Source of the DNA: Pycnopodia helianthoides
Taxonomy: Eukaryota > Echinodermata > Asteroidea > Forcipulatida > Asteriidae
DNA length: 64,000 nucleotides
Direction: 5' to 3'
NCBI GenBank assembly: GCA_032158295.1
Contig: CM063249.1
Coordinates: 13,000,078 to 13,064,077 of the forward strand
This document shows, piece by piece, positions 23,978-51,400 of this stretch. Each line of letters starts with the position of its first letter. Position 1 is the first letter of the stretch. The translations under genes were made by a program, and so were the position numbers. The notes beneath the pieces were generated by a model that was not told the DNA's origin, made no database searches, and saw nothing but the letters and a program-made list of their open reading frames with translations.

Positions 23978-24326
23978 TGGATGACATGTGATGTATGTTC
24001 CACCAATCAAATGGCAAGGATCGGTGTGTGTGATATATAATCTCATCCATTTGATGAGAATCTATGGATGACATGTGACGCATGTTCCACCAATCAAATG
24101 GCAAGGATCTGTGTGTGTGGTATGTGGTATATAATCTCATCCGTTTGATGAGAATCTATGGATGACATGTGACGCATGTTCCACCAATCAAATGGCAAGG
24201 ATCTGTGTGTGTGGTAAGTGGTATATAATCTCATCCGTTTGATGAGAATCTATGGATGACATGTGACGCATGTTCCACCAATCAATTGGCAAGGATCTGT
24301 GTGTGTGGTATGTGGTATATAATCTT
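23978..24326. repeat. Tandem array, about 94-bp unit (4 copies)
   Basis: GGATGACATGTGACGCATG starts near 23979 (variant), 24066, 24160 and 24253. Units include CCACCAATCAAATGGCAAGG, a GTGTGTGT run, and TCTCATC/GATGAGA, which can pair. Open stretches across it arise from the repeat. Confidence 0.8.
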
Positions 24327-24792
24327 GGACACCAAAGTTTATGCTTTTACCAGTGGGCAAAGCTTACTTTTAACCTCCCAAAGAAAATGCTGATTGATTA
24401 TCTTCCCCACCGTAACAAAAAATAATCCTACTTAAGATATTTCTTTGATACTAGAGAAATGCAAAAAAGTGTCCTCATCCAGTAACTTCCTGTTTCTAAG
24501 ACACTCATATTCCTGCTATGTCGCGGAAGACCGCAGCAGTGTCTTGGAGGCTCACCTCATTCTCATTTGGTATCCTGGAGTCACTCTCCGATGGAATGAC
24601 CTGTGGTACATGCACGCACGGGGGCCAGGGGTTTGATGAAAAGGGTCGGGGGGATGAGGATGCATTCGTGGGAGGGTGATAAAAAAGAAGGTCAAGTAGG
24701 GGGATGAGAGAGAATAGAAGTAGAAAGTCAGCCTGGTTATGAAGTTGTGGCCATTTCTTTCTTTCTCCTCACTGTCTCATTTTGGTTTTCAT

Positions 24793-25190
24793 TTAAAGGA
24801 ACATTACAGAATTGGTAAGAAAAAAACTTGTAAAACATCCTTTTTTATCACAGATTTACATAAAACTTACACGGTCTAATGATGATGATGATAGTAGAAA
24901 ACATCCCTTGAAATATTTCTGTCTGAAATGCCATATTTGATGAGAAATGAATAAACTAACTTTCCAATTGGAGTTTATCGCTCAGTGAGCATTTTATTCA
25001 TTTGTTAAATCTATATGGATTCATGCAAATGTTTAATTGGTTTTTCACTATTTTCTCGTGACCCAGATGGCCGATCGATCTCAAACTTCCAATAGGTTTG
25101 TCAGTTTATGTATATGGTGGATTACATAAAGTGCTTACACTGCCAGCAACTGTTTTGTTAGCAAAAACCAATTCTGTAAAGTTCCTTTAA
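24793..25190 (+). mobile_element. TTAAAGGAAC MITE (family A), copy 2
   Basis: Full length, about 398 bp, with ends TTAAAGGAACATTACAG and AAAGTTCCTTTAA. Includes the GATGGCCGATCGATCTCAAA marker. Confidence 0.8.
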
Positions 25191-25554
25191 GCAATAAGCC
25201 AACAATGGGAGACTTTTAGATTGCTAGGGGCCAGCACTGTTATACATACAGTGTGTACCAGGTTGTTATTTTATTACAAAACTATGTGCGAACATGTACA
25301 AGAATTATGTAGACAAGTTACCTTTATGATGTTAAATGGAATGTCTGGTACCAATGACTTCCTCAGCCACATGTAAATGCTAAAGTTTAAATTCCCCTGA
25401 CTGAATTGAAGTCATGTGTTGAAGTTTAAGACGACCTAAGCAACACCCTTAGCAGCAGTCCCAGCCGTAGCTGTAGCCGCCAATTCGTATACGGCCTGAG
25501 GCTCCGGCTTCCGAAGCCCTAGCCCAAGCCATGGTTTTGAAAACAGCCAGATAG

Positions 25555-25735
25555 AATATAGCCTGCCCGATATGGGGTAGAGGGTCCCCCCCCTCCAATG
25601 TTCCCATACTATAACACACTATCTTCCTCTTGTATAGAACTACCCCCAAAAAAATCCTAAAAGAATTCCTGAGATTCCAAGTACACAATGAAGACACAAT
25701 AGGAGGGGGGTTCCCTCTGCCCCATATCGAGCACC
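25555..25735. repeat. Dispersed repeat, copy 2 (pair with 10867-11045)
   Basis: Collinear with 10867-11045: GATATGGGG, CCAATGTTC, AACACACTA, TTCCTCTTGT, TCCTGAG and CATATCGAGCAC. Function unknown. Confidence 0.5.
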
Positions 25736-25895
25736 AATTGAGATAGAAACCTCAGAATCATCAAAGTCTGGTACCTTGTGTTGGGTGTCTCTTATGGAAC
25801 TATGCAAAAACTTGCCCTGAGCTACTTCGTCAATAAGCTTATGTCTATCATAATCAACTTATCATCACGTAACCAACTTATCTTATTAACAAAAT

Positions 25896-25901
25896 TTTAT
25901 T
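25896..25901 (-). promoter_or_regulatory. Candidate polyadenylation signal for the 5-phosphatase gene
   Basis: AATAAA on the minus strand, about 120 nt beyond the proposed stop codon at 26021-26023. Position and hexamer fit a short 3' UTR. This is by motif only. Confidence 0.4.
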
Positions 25902-26020
25902 AGAGTTATGATAACTGCATTATGATTATATTTCATAATTTTTTTCTAAACAATAGAGGAAGGAATAATTATCATAAGGCCACAACATTGGTGAGGTTTT
26001 TCAATATAACTCTTCTCTGT

Positions 26021-38941
<12,921 letters not shown>

Positions 38942-39347
38942 AATGAACACGGTACACTGTCACTCTGTCAGTGTCACTGGATGACCAAAACATGTGCAAA
39001 AGTCAAACGAATCGGTAAGATCGGAGAGTACACGGGCAGGAAAATTCATCGATCCAGTCCAGTGACAGGGTTGTTGTTGCACCTTGCATGCACTTGCAGT
39101 CAGTGTTTTGTTTTGGTGGTTGGTTTTTGGGTTGTGTCCGTACGTGTCCCTTGCCCTTTTGATCATTTGTATAACTAGCGCCCTCAATTGTTCCGATTTG
39201 AGTCACGACATCAGCACACACACCAATAGCACTGGCCTGCACTATACACGTAACATTAGCACTGTATAGTTTTGTGCATAAAAAGTCGGTTGGTGGAGCC
39301 ATTTTCTACATTTGGATTGTAGTACTCTGGAAGGATTATCAATCATA
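38942..39347. promoter_or_regulatory. Probable bidirectional promoter (5-phosphatase / HIP1-type genes)
   Basis: About 406 bp separate the two divergent start codons. No mobile element is recognisable, unlike the flanking DNA. On the HIP1 side ATAAAA at 39279-39284 is TATA-like, and GCCATTTTC at 39298-39306 resembles a YY1-type element near a start site. On the other side no clear core motif was seen. UTR extents are unknown. Confidence 0.6.
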
Positions 39348-39422
39348 ATGGCAGGAAGATTATCAACTAGGAGAAGCACAGATAGCTTGGAAGTTGAACG
39401 TCAAAATTTCATCAAACACCAG
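39348..39422 (+). CDS. HIP1-type gene, exon 1 (start)
   Basis: 25 codons from ATG at 39348 to CAG|GTAAGA. RSTDSLEVERQNFIK matches the pre-ANTH segment of HIP1R (pattern SLE-ER--F-K-Q). Confidence 0.85.
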
Positions 39423-42400
39423 GTAAGATTAAGAAGAATAAAGAAAAGGGTGCAAAGCTTTTGTCGTACAACACAAGTCAATACAATAGAGTATAGACGT
39501 AGTCCAGGTTGGACTCCTCCGTTGCATACCCAGGACGTCAGTGCAGTGCAACGGATACTGACGTCCTACCAGGGCTAAGTATAGACGATACTTTCTCGAC
39601 TAAAAACTAGTCTTAATCTAAGCCTTGCTCTATGTGTATGATTTAAGTAGGTTGTGTATATCACTGATCAGTCAAATGCTGTTCGTTTTATGGATAAATG
39701 CATGCCACACAGTGTAATCTGCAATATGCAATACAATTACTCTGTCTCAGTGTCTGTACACTGGTGGTGTATAGTGTTTGTCACTAGTTAACTTAAGGAA
39801 CATTACAGAATTGGTAAGAAAAAACTTGTAAAATATACTTTTTGATCACAGATTTACATAAAACTTACACGGTCTAATGATGATGATTAGTAGAAAACAT
39901 CCCTTGAAATATTTGTTTTCAAAAACTGTTTTGTTAGCAAAAACCAATTCTGTAATATTCCTATGTTTTGTACTTGACTTACCTTTAAAGACACTGGACA
40001 CTTTTGGTAATTGTCAAAGACCAGTCTTCTCACTTGGTGTATCTCAACATATGCACAAAATAACAAACCTGTGAAAATTTAAACTCAATTGGTCGTCGAA
40101 GTTGCAAGATAATAATTGAAGAAAAAACACCCTTGTCCATGTTGTCACACGAAGTTATGTGCTTTCAGATGCTTGATTTCGATTTTGAGACCTCACGCGT
40201 GAGGTCTCAAAATCAATTCAAATATTTTTCTGAGAAATTACTTCTTTCTCAAAAACTATGTTGCTTCAGAGGGAGCCGTTTCTCACAAGGTTTTATACTA
40301 TCAACAGCTCTCCATTGCTCGTTACCAAGTAAGTTTTTATGCTACCACCTTTTTTGAGTAATTACCAATAGTGTCCAGTGCATTTAAAAGCTTTCTTCTT
40401 TGCAGTTTTATTAATGCTTGTTGCGCTATTTGTTTAAAAAAACATCACCAGTAAGTTACCATACCACTTAACCAGTGAGTGCTCTAGAAAAATAATACTG
40501 TCATAAAGTTGAAAAAATAGCATTCAATTTTAAAGACCCCAAAACCACTGATTCTTTGTTTATTGTATGGAAGCAATCAAAATAAGTCTGAGACTAATTT
40601 ATTATCATTAACCCTAAAGAACCCAAGTCCTACAATATCCTCATTGCCAAAGTGCAGGATTGTGAAGGATTTGGGCTATTAGGGATCTGCAACACAGGAG
40701 GATTTCGAAGGCTTTGGGCTAAAATGAGTTTTTGTTAGGGTAGGATTTCGCAGGACTTGCGCTACCGGGCTGTTTTTTACATAGGAGGATTTTGAAGGTT
40801 TTATGTATTATGCAGCTTAGCCAAAATAGGATTCTGAAGGTTTTGGGCTTTTTTGACAATTTTTGACTCCCTAACTTCTGTCTCAAAAGGATTTTGAAGG
40901 ATTGGGCTAATATGTATACTTACAATAAGTTGAAGGATTTTGAAGGATTGGGCTAATATGTATGTACTTACAATAAGTTGAAGGATATTGAAGGATTTGG
41001 GCACTTTAGATTTATTACAACTTTAATCCGAAGGATATTGAAGGATTTGGGCAGTATGTTTACCCAAGGGTCTAGTCTGTTAGGGTTAATATGAAAGTAC
41101 ACAATCCCTCACAAAACGTAAACTGTTTTAAATGTTTTCCTTTGTGAAAACTGTCATCAAATTTGATGTTATTTTTCACAGAGTGGTTGTAATTGTATGG
41201 CAAGTTTATTAAAAACTAGATTAGTGAGAATAAACTCTTTAAAGGGACATTACAGAATTGGTTTTTGCAAACAAAACAGTTGCTGGAAGTGTATGCACTT
41301 TATGTAATCCACCATATACATAAACTGACAAACCTGTAGAAGTTTGAGATCGATCAGCCATCTGGGTCACGAGAAAATAGTGAAAAACCGATTACACATT
41401 TGCATGAAATCATATAGGATAGGTTCAACAAATAAATAAAACGATCACTGAGAGATAAACTCCAATCGGAAAATTAGTTTATTCATTTCTCATCAAATAT
41501 GGCATTTCAGACAGAAATATTTCAAGGGATGTTTTCTACTATCATCATCATTAGACCGTGTAAGTTTTATGTAAATCTGTGATCAAAAAGTATATTTTAC
41601 AATTTTTTTTCTTACCAATTCTGTAATGTTCCTTTAAACAATGTACACAGTTTAATAACTTTAGACTCTTTTGATTATTAATGTTATTATTCATGAAGGT
41701 CTCAAGGTCTCGTTCTTGGTCTTGGACCTTTAGGTCTTGGTCTCGGTTTGAAACCTTCAGGTCTCGTTTTTGGTTTTGGTCTCGGTCTTGGTTTTGGTCT
41801 CGGTTCTTGAACTTCAAGGCCTCGACTACTGGTTTAAAACGAGACTCAAGTTCTACTGTTGAGCAAAACTCTTAAAGGAACATTACAGAATTGGTAAGAA
41901 AAAAACTTGTAAAATATACTTTTTGATCACAGATTTACATAAAACTTACACGGTCTAATGATGATGATAGTAGAAAACATCCCTTGAAATATTTCTGTTT
42001 GAAATGCCATATTTGATGCGAAATGAATAAACTAATTTTCCGATTGGAGTTTATCGCTCAGTGAGCGTTTTATTCATTTGTTGAATCTATATGATTTCAT
42101 GCAAATAAGTAATCGGTTGTTCACTATTTTCTCGTGACCCAGATGGCCGATCGATCTCAAACTTCTACAGGTTTGTCAGTTTATGTATATGGTGGATTAC
42201 ATAAAGTGCTTACACTGCCAGCATCTGTTTTGTTAGCAAAAACCAATTCTGTAATATTCCTTTAACCATTTGAATGCATTCATTGTACTTATAATACTGT
42301 TTCTGGTATGGGTTTCAGCAATCCATGTTTGGCCTAAACCTGTACGTACATGTAGTGTATGCTGCCTTGCCTTTAATTCCTTCTTTACTTAAATGTAGTT

Positions 42401-45400
42401 TTAAATGTACATGTAGTTTCTCCCTTATGGAAGTAAGTGATGTACCCCATGTACATGTACATGTATGTATCTGTACCCTCGTGGAAATACATGTATGATG
42501 TTTGAAGATTTGCATGGTGTGGGTAGAACCATGTATAGGAGAAGTGTTGGATCTGAGAAGAACCAGTGTAGTCGAGCAACGTTTGAAATAGTAGGCCCTA
42601 TTCTCTGCTCATCTTCAGGAGAATGATGGACTGCTGAATGGTTCAGAGGTTTAAAGGAACATTACAGAATTGGTTTTTGCAAACAAAACAGTTGCTGGCA
42701 TATAAACTGACAAACCTGTAGAGGTTTGAGATCGATCAGCCCTCTGGGTCACGAGAAAATAGTGAAAAACCGATTACACATTTTTGCATGAAAGCATATA
42801 GATTCAACAAATGAATAAAACGCTCACTGAGCGATAAACTCAAATCGGGAAATTAGTTTATTCATTTCTCATTAAATATGGCATTTCAGACAGAAATATT
42901 TCAAGGGATGTTTTCTACTATCAGTATCATTAGACCGTGTAAGTTTTATGTAAATCTGTGATCAAAAAGTATATTTTACAAGTTTTTTTTCTTACCAATT
43001 CTGTAATGCTCCTTTAATGGATTAATTATTACATCATTTGCTATGGAGCCTGTACAATGTTCAGGCCTTGTACATTGTATGTTCTTCACATGGAATTAGG
43101 AAATTTCTCCATGCCCTGGTTTAAATGTCAAATTGTTGCACTACACAATGTATGTGCTTGAGAATTACTGTGCCCTTTAGTCTGTTTAATACTAAAGGAA
43201 ACACTGCCTTGTCTTTACTTACAAAGTATCAGCACATAATCTAATGGATCTACACACATGTAATTGGTACTACATACACATTGGTAGTAAAGTGTTTTTG
43301 CACAATGAATCAAATGCTAATTATTATCGAGTAGAAATGGATGCATTTTGTGTAGTTATTTGATAAATTGCGACACGTACGTACATTTGTACAGTATGCA
43401 ACGGATTGGTAAGTGTACAATGTGTACGTACATGTACATGTACATGTTCATGTATGATATAGGAAGTCGTTCACTGAGATTACACAGTGTACATTTTGTG
43501 TATTGACTGGACTAGATTTAGGAAGTCACAATTTATCATGTTTATATTAGGAACGACTTTCCACACTGTTCAACCTTGAACTACAAACATCTTACTGTAC
43601 AGTCTCAGTAGGACGTCCAGCAAACTCTAAACTGCGCCAATAAAGTGTCTAAACACTTACAAATGGTCAGATTTATCGGAACCTCAAATAGTATGCAAAA
43701 AAATAATTAAATAATTTGATTCACAGTTATCTTCTGCGCATTTTGACACCTCTTTTGTTGTGCTGCGATGTTGTTTGGCGGATTTATGGGCACTTGAGTG
43801 GCTTAAGGTCGAATTTCAAAAGTTGCAAAAGCCCCTATTCACCCCAATTCCAGAAGGGAACTCGCACAAGCATCACACAAAGACAAAATCAAGACAAAAG
43901 ACACAAATTTGTTCTGTTTACTTAACCATGATATTTATTGCAGTAGCTCCTCTGACTTCTAACTTCACTGCTTAAAGGTACTCTCTGCTTTTATCTTATA
44001 AACTGTAACTGCTGATATCCTGAAGATGGTCCTCAATACTTAGTGTGTCCTCCATCACTGTCCTGAACGGCAAGGATACGTCTTGCTTGAATAGGGGCTT
44101 TTGCAACTTTTGAAATTCGACCTTAAGCCACTCAAGTGCCCATAAATCCGCCAAACAACATCGCAGCGCAACAAAAGAGGTGTCAAAATGCGCAGAAGAT
44201 AACTGTGAATCAAATTATTTAACTATTTTTTTGCGTACTATTTGAGGTTCCGATAAATCTGAGCATTTGGAAGTGTTTAGATACTTTATTGGCGCAGTTT
44301 ACATTGCCTAACACAGGGCTCGAATTTTACACTGGACCACTGGCCCGAGGCCAGTGATTTTTAGCATCGGGCCAGTAATCTCATGTCCGGACAAGTCCGG
44401 CAGTCTTGTGTTTGTGTTAAAATGTTGACTTTTAGTCTGATAAATACAATTCTGTTGATTATCGAAGACTTCTTACCAATAGTATACAAATGAGATAAAT
44501 ATTCTCTTAGTGCTTTTTCAAATTCAAACTGTTCAACTATTAGTATTAACCTGTGTAGGCATTTTTTCTTGTTACTTCAATTCTGGTCTTGTACTCTAAA
44601 TTCCGGTCCAGTAAATATTTTAAGCTACAAGCCCTGCGGTCTTGTGGGGTTTTTCCCCAAAATTCTAGCCCTGTAACATTGCACAAAGGTGTTGAATATA
44701 AAATTTCAAATTATGTTTAAAAACAACTCATCAAATTCTAAAGAGTCATAATCACCATACTGTACACACAGAGCAATGACGAGCAGTGTAACCATGGAGG
44801 AAGGAAATTTGACCCTTTCTCCGTTTGTAGACATGACTATTTATACAAAATACAAACCTGTGAAAACATTTCTCATTACATGTTCCGCTTTGAACGTGTT
44901 GATGGTTTGTGCAGTTCTAAAAAATACTGATCTATAGCTTGACCTTGCATTAAATTGGACAAACTTTTGTACGTGCTGGAGTGCTGGATCAGCAGCTGTG
45001 CAGTGTACAATGCAGTGATTGTAAAATCATTAACTGTGATCGCTATCCAAGACCGTCATTGCTGAGTACTGTACATGTACGTTGACAGGTTTCCTGCAAT
45101 ACAACCTCCAGTAGAGGTTTTTCTATAATTTCAAACAATTTGGAACAGGTTATTGGCATGCTGATGTGTCACCATTTAATAGCAGATCGAAATTCAAATT
45201 GGCTTGAATTACAGGGTGTGCTCTTCACTGTGCGACCCAATTTCATTAATGTGTAACTGTACCGAGAAAATCTGCTCAATGTACACAGCGCCTTCATACT
45301 GTACTCGTTGTTGTATCACATGTGATGCTTAAAGGAACATTACAGAATTGGTTTTCCTAACAAAACAGTTGCTGGCAGTGTAAGCACTTTATGTAATCCA

Positions 45401-48400
45401 TCATATACAATGTACATAAACTGACAAACCTGTAGTAGTTTGAGATCAATCGGCCATCTGGGTCACGAGAAAATAGTGAAAAACCGATTACACATTTGCA
45501 TGAAATCATATAGATTCAACACATGAATAAAACGCTCACTGAGCGATAAACTCCAGTCGGAAAATTAGTTTATTCATTTCTCATCAAATATGGCACTTCA
45601 GACGGAAATATTTCAAGGGATGTTTTCTACTATCATCATCATTAGACTGTGTAAGTTTTATGTAAATCTGTGATCAAAAAGTATATTTTACAAGTTTTTT
45701 TTTCTTACAAATTCTGTAATGTTCCTTTAACAGGGCATTGTGAGCCATAAAATTGGCTCTGGTACTCTCTCTGGTACTTGTACTATGATCACAGAAACAC
45801 TGTAAATAGTTTGAAATTTTTATTGGTGTCATATCATTTATGATTAAATTGTATTATACTTTTGTTGGGTGAGACTTGAATTTTAAATAAACAAATTAAT
45901 GTTTAAAAAACAACAAATTAAAATGGCATACGTCTAGGCTAATCCACATTGGACATCTATCATTAGCTAAGTCACTAAGAGTAAGAAGAAGAAGAAGAAG
46001 AAAAAACAATTGATGAATAAATGAAACCCATAAAAACAGACAAACAAGCAAGCAGAAAGATACATGTAAACTGAAAAAATAACACTTTTCATACAAAAGA
46101 AAATCACAATGTTTACACAAACAGGTCAGGAGAACAGGTTTGCGAGGCACGGAAGTGTAGACACTGTCAGTCACCACAAGGTGTGCCACGGTCCAACTAA
46201 CTGTAGATTAAAAGTTATTCTAACAAAAGAAAAACAAACAGAACAATCACAAATTGAACAATTAAAGACAAACACACTGAACAAACTTAAACAAACTGTG
46301 TACATGTTCTAATGTTTTAATTCGGCCTCTGGCCGCGAATACATTTTTACTTGTGAATAAACCATTTCAGTCGAAAAAAAAACCAAAAAACAAAACAGAC
46401 CGACAACATCAAAGCAAAATGAAGAGAAGAAAAAAACAAAAAAGCATAAAACCACAAACAAAAACAACAGAAAAAGGTGACACCATACAAAGTAGTTCAT
46501 GAACGTAGACCAGTGACTTGAAGTTTGTGTGGACAAAAATACATTACATCTTTAGGATGGAAAGTACAATGCACAGTGTCCATCATTGATTTTTGGAATA
46601 TATGAAATTCATTCCCATCCACTAGTTTTCAATACCATGTGTACAATCAATTTGGGAACATTTTGGTCAAAACCATTGGTCATGTGTTAGAGAATACAAT
46701 TTATAAACACATGTGTTACAAACTGTTTTGGCAGGGTTTTTGTGCACTTTCGTATGACAGGCGTATTGGAAGCAATGGTGATGTGTGGGGGTTGCAAACA
46801 AATGTGACCCGCTCTGTGAAAATGAGTCTGATGTTGACAATTTAAAGAATTGGATTATATACATGGCTTGAAAGACATACAACAGCAGTAATTTGGTATA
46901 TGTCTAAGCTCTGGGGTGTATTGCGTTGCTGAGTTACTCCCGTTTGAAATTAGCCAATATATCATTACTTGTTGAAAATGAATTAGAAGTAAATTGATTT
47001 TAAATTACAACAAAGTATGAACAAAATTGTTGTTTTCCTAGCTTTATTGACTAAATTTGAGTGTTCTGAAAGTTTAGCATGCAAATACATGTATAGATCT
47101 TAAACAAGTAAAAAAAATATATATATATTTTTATACTTTCCACATTGAAACGTTTATTAAACAATAATGCATTGGGCGACATCAGACTCATTTTCACAGA
47201 GTGGGTCACAAATAATTTCCCAATTTTACAGTACACACCATTACACATTACACAGTACATGTACAGTACAGGTGTATGTCAGATCATTACTTTGCTTTAC
47301 ATGTATGGTACAATGTACACGCATCTTTGTAAATTTCTGGTGGAAATATTTTTGGAGGGTTTTCATTTTGATGATAATCGGTGAGTTTTCAGATTGGAAA
47401 AGAAAAGTAAATTTAGCAATTATTTCCCTGATAATTACCAATCTTGTTCTTAAAGGCACTGGACACTATTGGTAATTGCTCAAAATAATTGTTAGCATAA
47501 AAACTTACTTGGTAACGAGCAATGGAGAGCTGTTGATAGTATAAAACATTGTGAGAAACGGCTCCCTCTGAAGTAGCGTAGTTTTTGAGAAAGAAGTAAT
47601 TTCTCAGTAAAATATTTGAATTGATTTTGAGACCTCACGCGTGAGGTCTCGAAATCAAGCATCTGAAAGCACACAACTTCGTGTGACAAGGGTGTTTTTT
47701 CTTCCATTATTACATGTGATCTCGCAACTTCGACGACCAATTGAGTTCAAATTTTCACAGGTTTGTTATTTTGTGCATACATACACGTGTATGTTGAGAA
47801 TACACCAAGTGAGAAGACTGGTCTTTGACAATTACCAAAGGTGTCCAGTGTCTTTAAAGGTACCTGGGTCATACTAGTATGCACTTCTGTGTATGTAATT
47901 GTGTAATTTCTATCCGAAAGCTTAATATTATAAAGAAGGTAATGGTAGTACATGTACATTAAAGGAACATTACAGAATTGGTAAGAAAAAAAAATATCCT
48001 TTTTTGATCACAGATTTACATAAAACTTACACGGTCTAATGATGATGATAGTAGAAAACACCCCTTGAAATATTTCTGTCTGAAATGCCATATTTGATGA
48101 GAAATGAATAAACTAATTTTCCGTTGGAGTTTATCGCTCAGTGAGCATTTTATTCATTTGTTGAATCTATACGATTTCATGCAAATGTGTAATCGGTTTT
48201 TCACTATTTTCTCGTGACCCAGATGGCCGATCGATCTCAAACTTCTACAGGTTTATCAGTTTATGTATATGGTGGATTACATAAAGTGCTTACACTGCCA
48301 GCAACTGTTTTGTTAGCAAAAACCAATTCTGTAATGTTCCTTTAAGCGTCCTGTGAAATTATTGGATCTGAAATGTCCCCGTTGATCAATTAGAAATCAA

Positions 48401-51400
48401 TACAGAATGTATCTGTATACATTTGAATCTGAGAAACAATTCATGCATGAATCTTTTCTCAGAGTTCTGGGGGTTACGGTTGGTGTCTGTTCTCAAATGG
48501 TATCACCTCCCTAACCGTGGATAGATTTGATGTTAGATTGTAAAAAATACCTAGACAGATTTCTGGGGGTTACGGTTGGTGTTCTCAAATGGTGTCACCT
48601 CCCTAAACATGGATAGATTAGATTGTTAGATTGTGAAAATACCTAGACAGTTTTGGGCTGTTTTTTCTCAACAAGTAGACACTCAGCTGAAACTTTCACA
48701 AACTGTGACTTTTATTGTGTCTTTCTTGATAATTTTGCCAGTAAATCAGTATTACGTTGACAAAAAAACAATCTATGACCTTAAATAATGTATATATGTC
48801 AGTACCTTTAACTGCACTCTGTCTCTAAAAGCTTCATGTATACCGGCCTACTTGTGTGTACTGTAGGCAAGTTACATGTACAGGGTTTGTGCTAAACTTT
48901 TTGAGTGAGTAGCCAGCGGGACCAGTTCCATTTAACCCTCCTACTGTCAGTGACTCTTGGCAACATTTTCCAGTGAGTTGACCAACCATTTGAAACCATT
49001 TGACTGCCAAGGTTGTGTACGGTGGCACAACTGTGCACAGAACTAACTGTGTACTGTGTAGATGCATTCCCTCATGGTATCATATTGCAGGCTGGCATAG
49101 TTGATCTATCATTCAAAACCACAGTGAATGGTATTGAATGGTCAGACAGCAAGAGGGTTAAAAACCATGTAAACCAGCTTAATGTCATACTGTACAAATG
49201 TATAGTATGTCATTAGTCCACTGTAGTTCATAACAAGTACAGAGTATTGTACAGTAGGGATGCTTTAGGCAGCCGGACCACTTGGAGAGAATTTTGTCTG
49301 GTCCTTAGGTGTTTCAACTGTAATATTTGTGACCCTCTGTGAAAATGAGTCTGATGTTGACAATTTCAATTTTGGATTATATACTGTACATGGCTGGAAA
49401 GAACATACCACCAGCAGTAATTTGGTATATGTCTAAGCTCTGGGGTGTATCGCGTTGCTGAGTTACATGTACTCCCGTTTGAAATTAGCCAATACATGTA
49501 TATCATTGTTTGTTGAAAACGAATTAGAAGTAAATTGATGTTTAAAATTACCACTTCGCTCTACATTTTTAAGCAAAAGGACACAAATTAGACTAAAGTA
49601 TGATCACAATTCACAAGATTGTTGTTTTCATAGCTTTATTGACTAAAATTGAGTGTTTTGAAAGTTTACCATGCAAATATAGATCTTAAACAAGTAAAAA
49701 AAAAAAAAAAAAAAATACATATATTTTTTTATACTTTCCACATTGAAACGTCCATTAAACAATAATGCATTGGGGTACATCAGACTCATTTTCACAGAGC
49801 GGGTCACATTTGGCCAGCGGACCCACTTTTTAGGGAGAGTTGTGTACAATGAACCTTTTAGTTTGGATAAATTACACTCCAATGTGTTTGACACTTTACA
49901 TTGTACAGTGTACACTATGCAAAGTGCAGTAGCTTTTAAATGACATGTCCTTAAAAATAAGTACCATAGTACAATGAAATGCTTCCTAGAAACTCCTTTA
50001 GTGCCTGTACCTTGACCCACTTTATTTACTTACTTAATAAAACCAAGGTTATGAAAACATCCAGTGATACAAAGCAACACAATAGACAAGTTTTAGTCCT
50101 TGAAAGAAATTTACAAAAAGACTAAAAGACTTTCATAGGGAAATTGTTTGAAACAACTTCGTTTTTTAAAATGTTGTCTTGGAAACGTATCAAAGCACTT
50201 TACATGTACATTTTTGTTGTCATATTTAACGGAACATTACAGAATTGGTTTTTGCTAACAAAACAGTTGCTGGCAGTATAAGCACTTGATGTAATCCACC
50301 GTATGCATAAACTGACAAACCTGTAGCAGTTTGAGATCGATCGGCCATCTGGGTCACGAGAAAATAGTGAAAAACCGATTACACATTTGCATGAAATCAT
50401 ATAGCTTCAACAAAATGAATGAAACGCTCACTGAGCGATAAATTCCAATCGGAAAATTAGTTTATTCATTTCTCATCAAATATGGCATTTCAGACAGAAA
50501 TATTTCAAGGGATGTTTTCTACTATCATCATCATTAGACCGTGTAAGTTTGATGTAAATCTGTGATCAAAAAGTATATTTTACAAGTTTTTTTCTTACCA
50601 ATTCTGTAATGTTCCTGTAAGCTCTAAAACACACAAATGCAATCGTTGGAAACAGTGACCTTTTGTAAATTTGAGGTCTGAATACTATGCAGTTGTCTTC
50701 TACGGATATTCTGAAAATGGAGTACAATGTATGTATTGCACTCATTTTTATAGAGCAAAAAGTAAAGCTCAAGTTTGAGTTTGAGCAAGGAAATCCATTG
50801 GCAAAAGCCACATTGAAAGATTACACCATTTTCCATAAAATATGAACTTTCAAGTTTTTTTCTTACCAATTCTGTAATGTTCCTTTAATAATGAAATGAT
50901 AAATAATTAAAACCCCCCTATTTACCCCTTGCACATTCGCGGAATGCACCTACGCACAATGCTTGTCCACCGTTTTGGTAGTCAATTTCTTGATGTACAT
51001 TTTTGATTCCCAAAATGGCGGACAGGATGCGTAAGTGCGCTGCACGCTCAGGGCTCGAATTTGACACTGGACCGCAGGCCCGAGGCCAGTGATTTTAGCA
51101 TTGGGCCAGTAAACTCATGACCGGACAAGTCCGGCAGTCTTGTGTTTTCAATTCAATAACAGTTCCTGTACCTCACTCTATAATATCTTGAGCAGAAACA
51201 AATTATGTTCAAATGTTGACTTTGAGTAATGATTTGAAATATACTTAATACCCTTAAAGACAAATGAGGTAAATCTTCTCCTATAGCCCTATGTCTTAGT
51301 GCTTGTTCAATTAAACGAAAGTTAAACTGTGCAAGGAAGTCTTTTCTCAGTTTGAATCTGGTCTTGTAAAATTATTTCTTGTCCAGTAAACATTTTGAGA

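Larger units (their letters stand above)
16425..26020. other. Intergenic region between the two minus-strand genes
   Basis: No exon with convincing codon and splice support was found. Contents are 5' flank of the acidic-protein gene, a perfect hairpin near 17939-17977, an AT-rich stretch (18040-18780), several inverted-repeat elements, a 121-bp satellite (19225-20220), a 94-bp tandem array (23978-24326), a second tRNA-like repeat (23499-23570) and two copies of the TTAAAGGAAC element. Stretches 16450-17930, 20220-21180 and 22345-23480 hold nothing I recognise. Confidence 0.6.

Noticed and set aside
23978..24326. CRISPR-like array
   Set aside because: Units are about 94 bp and directly tandem, with no unique spacers, in a eukaryotic context.
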